Source: Nitriliruptoraceae bacterium
Lineage (GTDB): Bacteria; Actinomycetota; Nitriliruptoria; Nitriliruptorales; Nitriliruptoraceae
Direction: 5' to 3'
Assembly (NCBI GenBank): GCA_007118045.1
Contig: SKTG01000263.1
Coordinates: 1 to 8,548 of the forward strand
Length of the DNA: 8,548 nucleotides
Below the pieces are notes generated by a model, which was not told where the DNA came from, searched no databases, and worked only from the letters and a program-made list of their open reading frames with translations. Position numbers and translations under genes: made by a program. Below are positions 1-5,114 of this stretch, piece by piece (within the stretch, counting starts at the first letter, position 1; each line of letters starts with the position of its first letter).

Positions 1-635
1 CAGGCCAGATCGAGCGCGGCCGAGCCGGCGCGACGCACGTCCCGCACGCGGGGCAGCAGGGCCGCGACGTCGCGGCCCTGCGCGGCCCGGATCGCCGGCT
101 CGTAGCCGAACCCGGTCGCGACGAGCGCGTTGGTGGCGTCGTCGACGGCGGTGACGTGCAGCGTGGCCTCGTCCCCGTCCGCACGACGGACCCGCGCGCC
201 GCCGTCGCGCACGGCCGTGAACGTCTCGCCCGACCACGGATGGTGCACGACGCCGACCAACGGGCCGTGCTCGTCGACGCAGGCGATGGACACGCACCAC
301 ATCGGGATGCCGTACAGGAAGTTGACGGTGCCGTCGAGCGGATCGACGACCCACGTCAGTCCGGAGGTGCTGGACCGGCCCGCCTGATCCTCCTCCCCGA
401 GCAGCCCGTCGTCGGGTCGTTCGGCGGCGAGTCGTTCGGCGATCAGCCGCTCGGTCGCGCGATCGGCCTCCGAGACGGCGTCGCTCGCGGAGCTCTTGGC
501 GGACACGTCCAGATCGCCGCCCTCGGCCCGTCGCCGCGCGAACCCCTCGAGCAGCGAACCGGCCGACAGGGCCACCTCGGTGGCCAGCCGCGCCAGGCCG
601 TCGCGGTCGGACGCGGCGACACCGGGTGGGGGCAT
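1..635 (-). CDS. Inositol monophosphatase family phosphatase (3' part cut off by window edge)
   Basis: Reading the minus strand from the ATG at 635 gives 211 uninterrupted codons to the window edge. The product is a Mg2+-dependent phosphatase of the inositol monophosphatase family. Seen: the metal-binding GEED at residues 80-83, the family signature DPLDGTVNF at 98-106 (metal ligands D98 and D101), and RRAGSAALDLA at 201-211. The C-terminal WDxA metal motif lies outside the window. A GAAGG box (644-648) sits 8 nt before the ATG and supports this start. No signal peptide is visible, so a cytoplasmic enzyme is likely. The substrate cannot be read from the motifs: family members act on inositol-1-phosphate, histidinol phosphate, fructose-1,6-bisphosphate or PAP, so SuhB-like and HisN-like roles are both open. 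It is divergent from glpK. Confidence 0.93.
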   Translation of the reverse strand, partial: MPPPGVAASDRDGLARLATEVALSAGSLLEGFARRRAEGGDLDVSAKSSASDAVSEADRATERLIAERLAAERPDDGLLGEEDQAGRSSTSGLTWVVDPLDGTVNFLYGIPMWCVSIACVDEHGPLVGVVHHPWSGETFTAVRDGGARVRRADGDEATLHVTAVDDATNALVATGFGYEPAIRAAQGRDVAALLPRVRDVRRAGSAALDLA

Positions 636-671
636 CGGGTCGGCCTTCGGGGAGGTGGATCGGGTCAGCGC

Positions 672-681
672 AGCCTAGGGT
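672..681. promoter_or_regulatory. Candidate overlapping -10 elements for glpK and the phosphatase gene
   Basis: In the 78-bp divergent gap, TAGGGT (676-681, plus) fits the TANNNT -10 pattern. It would place the glpK transcript start roughly 25 nt before the GTG codon. TAGGCT on the minus strand (677-672) could be the -10 for the phosphatase gene. No good -35 hexamer is visible for either. GGGTGACCC (678-686), a 9-bp odd palindrome, overlaps the plus-strand box. This is a position-and-pattern inference only. Confidence 0.3.
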
Positions 682-713
682 GACCCCGTCCGAGCACCGG
701 AAGGGAGAGCCAC

Positions 714-2222
714 GTGGCGGTTCGCATCCTGGCCATCGACGAGGGCACCACGGGTGTCCGAGGCTTCGTCATCGACGAGCACGGCGCGACGCTGAGCACG
801 GGGTACCGCGAGTTCACCCAGCACTTCCCACGGCCGGGGTGGGTCGAGCACGATGCCGACGAGATCTGGGAGGCGACCAAGGACGCCTGCCGGGCCGCTC
901 TGGACGGTGCCGAGCTCTCCCCGGACGACGTCACCTGCATCGGCATCACCAACCAGCGTGAGACCACGCTGCTGTGGGATCGGCAGACGCTCGAGCCGAT
1001 CCACACCGCGATCGTCTGGCAGGACCGCCGCACCGCCGATCGCTCGGACCGGCTGAAGTCGGCGGGCCACGGCGCCACGATCCGCCGCAAGACCGGGCTC
1101 GTGGTCGACGCCTACTTCTCCGGGACCAAGGTGGCGTGGCTCCTCGAGGAGGTCGAGGGCGCGCGGGATCGGGCGGAGCGGGGCGAGCTCGCCTTCGGGA
1201 CGATGGACACCTGGCTGGTCACGCGGATGACGGCGGGACGCGAACACGTGACCGAGCCCTCGAACGCCTCACGGACCATGCTCTACGACGTGCGCCGTGG
1301 GCGCTGGAGCACCTCGATGCAGGAGCTGCTCGAGGTACCGGCCGAGCTGCTGCCCGAGGTCCGCGACACGGCCGGTCACTTCGGGACCACCGACCCCGAC
1401 GCCTTCCTCGGCATCGAGGCACCGATCACCGGCATCGCCGGGGACCAGCAGGCGGCGCTGTTCGGTCAGGGCGCCTGGGAACGCGGGACCTCCAAGAACA
1501 CCTACGGCACCGGCTCGTTCATGCTGCTCAACACCGGCGACGAGGCGGTGGAGTCCCAGAACGGCCTGCTGACCTCGGTGGCGTGGCAGCTCGACGGCGT
1601 GCCGACCTACGTGCTCGAAGGGGCGATCTTCGTCACGGGCGCGTCCGTGCAGTGGCTCCGCGACCAGCTCGGGATCATCGACTCGGCCGCGGAGACGGAG
1701 ACGCTCGCCGCGCAGCTGCCCGACGGCAACGACGGCGTCTACCTCGTCCCCGCGTTCGCCGGCCTCGGCGCACCCCACTGGGACCAGTACGCGCGGGGGC
1801 TCATCGTCGGCATGACCCGGGGCACCGACCGGCGGCACTTCGCGCGGGCGGCCCTCGAGGCGATGGCCTACCAGACCCTGGACGTGGGCGAGCTCATGGA
1901 ACGCGAGTCCAAGCAGGACATGCAGGAGCTCCGCGTCGACGGAGGTGCGGCCAGGAACGATCTGCTCTGCCAGCTGCAGGCGGACCTGCTCGGCGTGCCC
2001 GTCCTGCGGCCCCGGAACGCGGAGACGACGGTGCTCGGTGCGGCGTTCCTGGCCGGGCTCGGAGCCGGCGTGTGGTCCTCGACGGACGACCTGAAGGACG
2101 TGTGGGAGCTCGAACGCCGCTTCGAGCCGCGGATGGAGCGCCACGAGCGCCGACGGTTGATCGATGGCTGGCGGGAGGCCGTCAACCGCTCGAACGGCTG
2201 GGCCCACGTCGTGGAGAGCTGA
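714..2222 (+). CDS. glpK: Glycerol kinase
   Basis: This cytoplasmic FGGY-family kinase phosphorylates glycerol with ATP to sn-glycerol-3-phosphate, feeding glycerol breakdown and phospholipid synthesis. At 502 residues it has the usual family length. Seen: the N-terminal phosphate loop DEGTT (9-13); NQRET (80-84), whose R82 and E83 match the glycerol-binding Arg-Glu pair; DAYFSGTK (132-139) with Y134; SNASRTML (183-190); GIAGDQQAALFGQ (240-252) with catalytic base D244 and Q245; KNTYGTGSF (261-269); and a complete C-terminal FGGY domain. The GTG start is set by a GGGAG box (703-707) spaced 6 nt away. The position equivalent to the E. coli FBP-contacting Arg236 is E235. The His phosphorylated by the PTS in Firmicutes enzymes also appears to be missing (A230 at that place). 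No glpF or glpD lies nearby. Confidence 0.97.
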   Translation: MAVRILAIDEGTTGVRGFVIDEHGATLSTGYREFTQHFPRPGWVEHDADEIWEATKDACRAALDGAELSPDDVTCIGITNQRETTLLWDRQTLEPIHTAIVWQDRRTADRSDRLKSAGHGATIRRKTGLVVDAYFSGTKVAWLLEEVEGARDRAERGELAFGTMDTWLVTRMTAGREHVTEPSNASRTMLYDVRRGRWSTSMQELLEVPAELLPEVRDTAGHFGTTDPDAFLGIEAPITGIAGDQQAALFGQGAWERGTSKNTYGTGSFMLLNTGDEAVESQNGLLTSVAWQLDGVPTYVLEGAIFVTGASVQWLRDQLGIIDSAAETETLAAQLPDGNDGVYLVPAFAGLGAPHWDQYARGLIVGMTRGTDRRHFARAALEAMAYQTLDVGELMERESKQDMQELRVDGGAARNDLLCQLQADLLGVPVLRPRNAETTVLGAAFLAGLGAGVWSSTDDLKDVWELERRFEPRMERHERRRLIDGWREAVNRSNGWAHVVES

Positions 2223-2244
2223 GCCCGGGCGGCGGGCCCCGGCG

Positions 2245-2261
2245 CGACCCGTGCTGGGTCG
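2245..2261 (+). terminator. Candidate hairpin 23 nt after glpK
   Basis: CGACCC and GGGTCG form a perfect 6-bp stem around the 5-nt loop GTGCT, starting 23 nt after the glpK stop. There is no T-tract, so it is at best an actinobacterial-type tail-less terminator. Stems this short arise often by chance at this GC content. Confidence 0.3.
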
Positions 2262-2278
2262 TCGTCGACCGTCCCTGC

Positions 2279-2300
2279 GGACGCCATCGAGCCGGCGTCC
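2279..2300 (+). terminator. Second candidate hairpin downstream of glpK
   Basis: GGACGCC and GGCGTCC form a perfect 7-bp stem around an 8-nt loop. It lies 18 nt after the first hairpin, in the 210-bp gap between glpK and the next gene (2223-2432). Nothing else recognisable is in that gap: no convincing ORF and no clear promoter. A T-tract is missing, so termination is an inference from position. Confidence 0.35.
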
Positions 2301-2432
2301 ACGACCTCGGCGGTCCCCCGTCGCGGCCGTCGTCCACAACCCCGGCTGAGCCCGTCGGGGCCGGTGTGCGCGTCGGGGGCAGCCTGTCGGTCCCGCACCC
2401 GGGCCCGCGGGTGCTCGACGCCCGGACGCGCC

Positions 2433-3038
2433 ATGATCGATCCCCGTCCCCTCGGCTCGTGGCCCGCCGCGGTCCCGGAGCTGCTCGAGATCGTCGACTC
2501 CGACCTGGACCGCCGCGGTCGTGCGAGATCGTTGCTCGGGGCCTACGCCGGCGAGGAGGCGGTGGGCACGGCCGTGGTGCGCCCGGTGGCCCGAGACGAG
2601 TTGCTGCAGGCGCTGATCGAGTTGCTCGCCCTGCTGCTGCCCATGGGCGCGGACCGGATCGTGCTCGCGCTGCCGGGCCGTGCCTGGTCGACAGCGGACC
2701 CGATCCCGCCCGTGAGCGCCGAAGCCGACCTGCGTACCCCGGTCCTGCTGATCGTCCTCGCCGACGCGCACCGTCGCCGTTGCCGCACCGAGGTGGAGAT
2801 CCATCCGATCGAGTACGGGGAGCGGGGTCGGAGCTGGGGCGTTCCGGTCCACGCCGGCGTCGACGGCCACTCGGCCGTCGGGCACGCCCTGACCGTCCTG
2901 CTCGACCACCGTGAACACCTCGCCGCCACGACGGACGACGAGCGACTCGCCGCCCAGCACCACCGGGTGCTGCTGCTCGGTCACGAGCTGGTGCTGGCGC
3001 CGTCGGCCGCGGCCCGCCTGGGGCCGCACACCGGCTGA
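2433..3038 (+). CDS. Unrecognised 201-residue protein
   Basis: I do not recognise this family. The frame has strongly G/C-biased third positions, and the translation looks like a folded alpha/beta protein: a leucine-rich helix (about 53-70, LLQALIELLALLLP), a strand-like RIVLAL (75-80), a hydrophobic strand PVLLIVLAD (103-111), and an alanine/leucine-rich C-terminal half with several histidines (HREHL 159-163, QHHRVLLLGHE 175-185). There is one cysteine (C117), no obvious catalytic signature, no signal peptide and no clear membrane helix. The ATG at 2433 is chosen because residues upstream in frame (from a GTG at 2364) are Arg/Cys-rich and look non-coding. No good Shine-Dalgarno sequence precedes it, so the start is uncertain and a leaderless message is possible. 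It lies between glpK and msrB on the same strand, with gaps of 210 and 89 bp. Confidence 0.72.
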   Translation: MIDPRPLGSWPAAVPELLEIVDSDLDRRGRARSLLGAYAGEEAVGTAVVRPVARDELLQALIELLALLLPMGADRIVLALPGRAWSTADPIPPVSAEADLRTPVLLIVLADAHRRRCRTEVEIHPIEYGERGRSWGVPVHAGVDGHSAVGHALTVLLDHREHLAATTDDERLAAQHHRVLLLGHELVLAPSAAARLGPHTG

Positions 3039-3052
3039 CCGACGCGGGGCGA

Positions 3053-3068
3053 GCCGTCCAGGGACGGC
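3053..3068 (+). terminator. Candidate hairpin after the 201-residue gene
   Basis: GCCGTCC and GGACGGC form an inverted repeat with a 2-nt spacer (a 6-bp stem with a CAGG loop). It starts 15 nt after the stop codon at 3038. No T-tract follows. It would separate this gene from msrB if it terminates transcription. Confidence 0.35.
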
Positions 3069-3073
3069 GCCGC

Positions 3074-3099
3074 GCTCGTACGCTCGGCTCGTACCCTCG
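3074..3099 (+). repeat. 13-bp tandem direct repeat in the msrB upstream region
   Basis: GCTCGTACGCTCG (3074-3086) is followed without a gap by GCTCGTACCCTCG (3087-3099), matching at 12 of 13 positions. The second copy ends 28 bp before the msrB GTG. Each copy contains a TANNNT-like hexamer (TACGCT at 3079-3084, TACCCT at 3092-3097). The pair could be a promoter region, a two-site operator or a chance duplication. Confidence 0.6.
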
Positions 3100-3127
3100 G
3101 GGTGACGTCGGCGAGGAGAGCGAGACC

Positions 3128-3529
3128 GTGGCGGAACGCACCGGGTTGACCGAGGAGCAGTGGCGGGAGCGGCTCTCGCCGGCGCAGTACCACGTGCTGC
3201 GTGAGGCCGGCACCGAGCGACCGTTCACCGGCGCGTACTGGGACGAGGACGCGAGCGGCTCCTACCGTTGCGCCGGTTGCGACACGGAGCTGTTCCGCTC
3301 CGAGACCAAGTTCGACGCGCACTGCGGGTGGCCGAGCTTCTACGCCCCCACCGAGTCGGATGCGGTCGAGGTCCACGAGGACCGCTCGCTCGGCATGCGC
3401 CGGACCGAGGTCCGGTGCGCCTCGTGCGGTGGCCACCTGGGCCACGTCTTCGAGGACGCGCCGGACCAGCCCACCGGCCTGCGCTACTGCATCAACTCGG
3501 CCTCGCTGGACCTGCGGCGGGACAGCTGA
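3128..3529 (+). CDS. msrB: Peptide-methionine (R)-S-oxide reductase MsrB
   Basis: Reduces the R epimer of methionine sulfoxide in proteins back to methionine, repairing oxidative damage with reducing power normally from thioredoxin. At 133 residues it is a complete stand-alone MsrB domain, not fused to MsrA. Seen: two CxxC zinc pairs (C48/C51 and C97/C100); CGWPSF (66-71), where C66 matches the resolving cysteine; GHLGHVF (102-108); and RYCINSASL (119-127) with catalytic C121. It therefore carries both redox cysteines and the structural zinc site. The GTG start follows a GAGGAG box (3113-3118) at 9 nt. No signal peptide is visible, so it should be cytoplasmic. It is preceded by a 13-bp tandem repeat and converges on plsC, with only 25 bp between stop codons. 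Confidence 0.97.
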   Translation: MAERTGLTEEQWRERLSPAQYHVLREAGTERPFTGAYWDEDASGSYRCAGCDTELFRSETKFDAHCGWPSFYAPTESDAVEVHEDRSLGMRRTEVRCASCGGHLGHVFEDAPDQPTGLRYCINSASLDLRRDS

Positions 3530-3543
3530 CGCGCGACCCGCTC

Positions 3544-3571
3544 GGCGCGCCGCCTCATGAGGCGGCGCGCC
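3544..3571. terminator. 28-bp perfect palindrome between convergent msrB and plsC
   Basis: The 28 bases equal their own reverse complement exactly. As RNA from either strand they can form a 12-bp, almost all-G/C stem with a CATG loop. The palindrome begins 15 nt after the msrB stop (3529). It contains the last plsC codons and its stop (3557-3555), so one arm of the stem is translated. The position between convergent genes and the symmetry suggest a bidirectional tail-less terminator. There is no T-tract on either side. Confidence 0.7.
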
Positions 3572-4322
3572 CGCCGGTGTCATCGTGACGGGTCGGCCCC
3601 GGATCGGTCGAACCCGAGCCGAGGTCGTCCAGGGAGAGGTCCACGGCCCCGGACTTGACCTTCGACGCGTACTCGTCGACGTACTCCTGCCCGCTCAGCA
3701 GCATGATCTCGTACATCAGCTCGTCCGTCGCCGACCGCAGGACGAACGGATCCGAGCGTCGGTCGCGGTAGCGCGAGAGGTCGAGCGGCTGGCCGTAGCG
3801 GACCCGCACGGGTTCGCGCCGGGGTAGGTACGCCCCCGTCGGCAGCGCGAGGTCGGTCCCGGCCACCGCGCACGGCACGATGGGGACCCCGGCCTCCAAC
3901 GCCATGCGCACGGGGCCGGTCTTGCCGCGGTAGAGCCGGCCGTCGGGGCTGCGCGTGCCCTCCGGGTAGATGCCGAGCAGATCACCGGCCTGCAGGATCC
4001 GGACCCCCGTGCGCAGGCTGGCGTCCGCCTTGCCCTCGCCACCTCGCTCGACCGGGACGACACCGGTGCCCTGGAAGAACCACCGGGTGCGCCACGAGTC
4101 CCAGTAGTCCGACTTGCCGAGGAAGTACACGGGTCGGGTGACGTTCATCGGCACGACGATCGAGTCGATGAACGACAGGTGGTTGCTGGCCAGGATCGCG
4201 GGCGCGCGGTCCGGGACGTGCTCCAACCCCTCGACCTGCACGTGCAGGTAGGGGTTGACCAGCGGGGGGAGGATGCGTCGCAGGCCGCGATACATCCGGG
4301 GCGCATCTGTCATACCCGGCAC
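3555..4322 (-). CDS. plsC: 1-acyl-sn-glycerol-3-phosphate acyltransferase (PlsC family)
   Basis: Probable acyltransferase that adds a fatty-acyl chain to lysophosphatidic acid to make phosphatidic acid at the inner face of the membrane. Seen in the 255-residue product: the HX4D catalytic motif in SNHLSFID (47-53, H48 and D53); GTGVVPVERGG (85-95); YPEGTRSPDG (119-128), with the phosphate-binding EGTR; and GVPIVPCAV (145-153). All four family blocks are present and in order. The hydrophobic stretch preceding HX4D is short, so attachment may be peripheral. The last 35 residues (about 221-255) are Gly/Ser/Asp-rich and probably disordered. The GTG at 4322 is chosen over the ATG at 4313 because a GAGGAG box sits 6 nt before it. 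A role in glycolipid or mannoside acylation cannot be excluded, since this superfamily is broad. Confidence 0.93.
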   Translation of the reverse strand: MPGMTDAPRMYRGLRRILPPLVNPYLHVQVEGLEHVPDRAPAILASNHLSFIDSIVVPMNVTRPVYFLGKSDYWDSWRTRWFFQGTGVVPVERGGEGKADASLRTGVRILQAGDLLGIYPEGTRSPDGRLYRGKTGPVRMALEAGVPIVPCAVAGTDLALPTGAYLPRREPVRVRYGQPLDLSRYRDRRSDPFVLRSATDELMYEIMLLSGQEYVDEYASKVKSGAVDLSLDDLGSGSTDPGPTRHDDTGGRAAS

Positions 4323-4328
4323 GTGGTA

Positions 4329-4334
4329 CTCCTC
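4329..4334 (-). promoter_or_regulatory. Ribosome binding site deciding the plsC start
   Basis: Read on the minus strand this is GAGGAG, 6 nt from the GTG at 4322. The in-frame ATG at 4313 would be 15 nt away, too far for good pairing, so the GTG is preferred. Confidence 0.7.
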
Positions 4335-4414
4335 GGTGGCTCCCAGGCGGGTTCCCGTTGACGTCGCTCGGTCCCCGCGGACCGTCGACGCGTCGGGCGT
4401 TCCTCGCCGCCAGG

Positions 4415-4421
4415 TAGCCTA
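4415..4421. promoter_or_regulatory. Symmetric TAGCCTA box, candidate bidirectional -10 element
   Basis: In the 214-bp gap between divergent genes, TAGCCTA reads as TAGCCT on the plus strand and TAGGCT on the minus strand; both fit TANNNT. On the minus strand, TCGACG (4444-4439) lies 17 bp away and resembles a -35 hexamer, favouring a plsC promoter with a leader of roughly 90 nt. No good plus-strand -35 is visible. The rest of the gap (4323-4536) holds a 6-bp hairpin at 4369-4384 and another at 4464-4478 (GTCGGC/GCCGAC). I see no recognisable riboswitch. Confidence 0.35.
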
Positions 4422-4527
4422 CGGAGGTCACCGAGGAGCGTCGAGCCTCGCGCCCCCTGGCCGGTCGGCCGTGCCGACGCGATCGGGAACGGGATGGGGA
4501 CGTCACGCTGCCCGACGAGTGCAGGGC

Positions 4528-4532
4528 GGAGG
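4528..4532 (+). promoter_or_regulatory. Ribosome binding site deciding the start of the two-helix membrane protein
   Basis: GGAGG lies 4 nt before the GTG at 4537. The reading frame stays open far upstream (to 4255), so this site is the main reason for starting the gene at 4537 and excluding the non-coding-looking extension, which would overlap plsC. Confidence 0.65.
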
Positions 4533-4536
4533 ATCC

Positions 4537-5013
4537 GTGGCCGAGGAACTGGGAACGTGGCCCGCCGAGCAGGCGACCGTCCTGCTCGAGGTCCTGCAGC
4601 AGGCCGGCCTCGACCCGGACGCCAAACGGACCAAGGACGGTGTGCTCGTCAGCGTGCCCGCGGACCAGTCCGACGAGGCCCATCGGCAGCTGGTCGCCAA
4701 CATGGACCAGATCGCGAAGGCGGCCCGGCAGCCCAAGGCCAGCGGGCCACCCCGGTCGGCGCGCAAGGTGCGTCCCGTCAAGGGCGCGGACAACGAACCC
4801 GAGAAGAGCCCGCAGCAGATGGCCTCCGAGCGGCTCACGCGGATCGCCAAGCCGGTCGCGTTGGTGCTGGGCGCGCTGCTGCTCCTCGGCTTGCTGACGC
4901 GCTTCCCCGGTGGACCGCTCCTCGGGATCATCGTGGTCGGCGGGCTGGTCTACTTCATCGGCAAGCGGGCTCAGCAGCGCGGCGGCGACGACGGACGCGA
5001 CGGCCCGCGCTAG
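4537..5013 (+). CDS. Small membrane protein with N-terminal soluble domain and two C-terminal helices
   Basis: This 158-residue protein is not one I can name. Residues 1-64 form a soluble, probably alpha/beta domain (ATVLLEVLQQAGLDPDAKR, then GVLVSVP, then a helix with SDEAHRQLV). It faintly recalls small DUF2007-type domains, but that is only a resemblance. Residues 65-100 are a charged Pro/Lys/Arg-rich linker. Two hydrophobic stretches follow, about 105-120 (PVALVLGALLLLGLL) and about 125-141 (GGPLLGIIVVGGLVYFIG). They are joined by a tight TRFPG turn, and a basic/acidic tail (KRAQQRGGDDGRDGPR) ends the protein. It looks like a helical hairpin anchoring a cytoplasmic domain. It is divergent from plsC, which may hint at an envelope role, but nothing in the sequence proves this. 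Confidence 0.82.
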   Translation: MAEELGTWPAEQATVLLEVLQQAGLDPDAKRTKDGVLVSVPADQSDEAHRQLVANMDQIAKAARQPKASGPPRSARKVRPVKGADNEPEKSPQQMASERLTRIAKPVALVLGALLLLGLLTRFPGGPLLGIIVVGGLVYFIGKRAQQRGGDDGRDGPR

Positions 5014-5035
5014 GTGCGGCTCGCGCCGCGGGCCG

Positions 5036-5086
5036 GGTCTCACCGCTGGCTCGGTCCCACGGCTGGCTTGGTCCCATCGCTGGCGG
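5036..5086 (+). repeat. Three tandem copies of a 17-bp unit
   Basis: GGTCTCACCGCTGGCTC (5036-5052), GGTCCCACGGCTGGCTT (5053-5069) and GGTCCCATCGCTGGCGG (5070-5086) follow one another without gaps. Pairwise identity is 13-14 of 17. A further GGTCTC at 5085-5090 could begin a degenerate fourth copy. The array fills about half of the 101-bp gap between convergent stop codons (5013 and 5115). Read in the plus direction it lies 22 bp past the membrane protein's stop. Confidence 0.75.
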
Positions 5087-5092
5087 TCTCGG

Positions 5093-5108
5093 CCGATCGC
5101 CCGATCGG
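5093..5108. terminator. Candidate bidirectional hairpin between convergent genes
   Basis: CCGATCG and CGATCGG are perfect inverted repeats separated by CC; as RNA this is a 6-bp stem with a GCCC loop. It lies 6 bp past the peptidase stop codon (minus) and immediately beyond the 17-bp tandem array (plus). No T-tract is present in either direction. Confidence 0.4.
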
Positions 5109-5114
5109 TGACCG

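Noticed and set aside
974..2914. Plus-strand open frame of 646 codons overlapping glpK and the unknown gene
   Set aside because: Arg-dominated translation out of frame with glpK and with no motifs; a shadow of high third-position GC.
1269..3029. Long minus-strand open frame (586 codons) opposite glpK and the 201-residue gene
   Set aside because: It has no family motifs and an Arg/Pro/Gly/Val-rich composition typical of antisense frames in high-GC DNA, and it crosses two plus-strand genes and a gap. glpK on the other strand is certain.
4323..4536. Riboswitch in the leader of the membrane protein gene
   Set aside because: Only two short hairpins are visible. No conserved core of a riboswitch class I know could be recognised.
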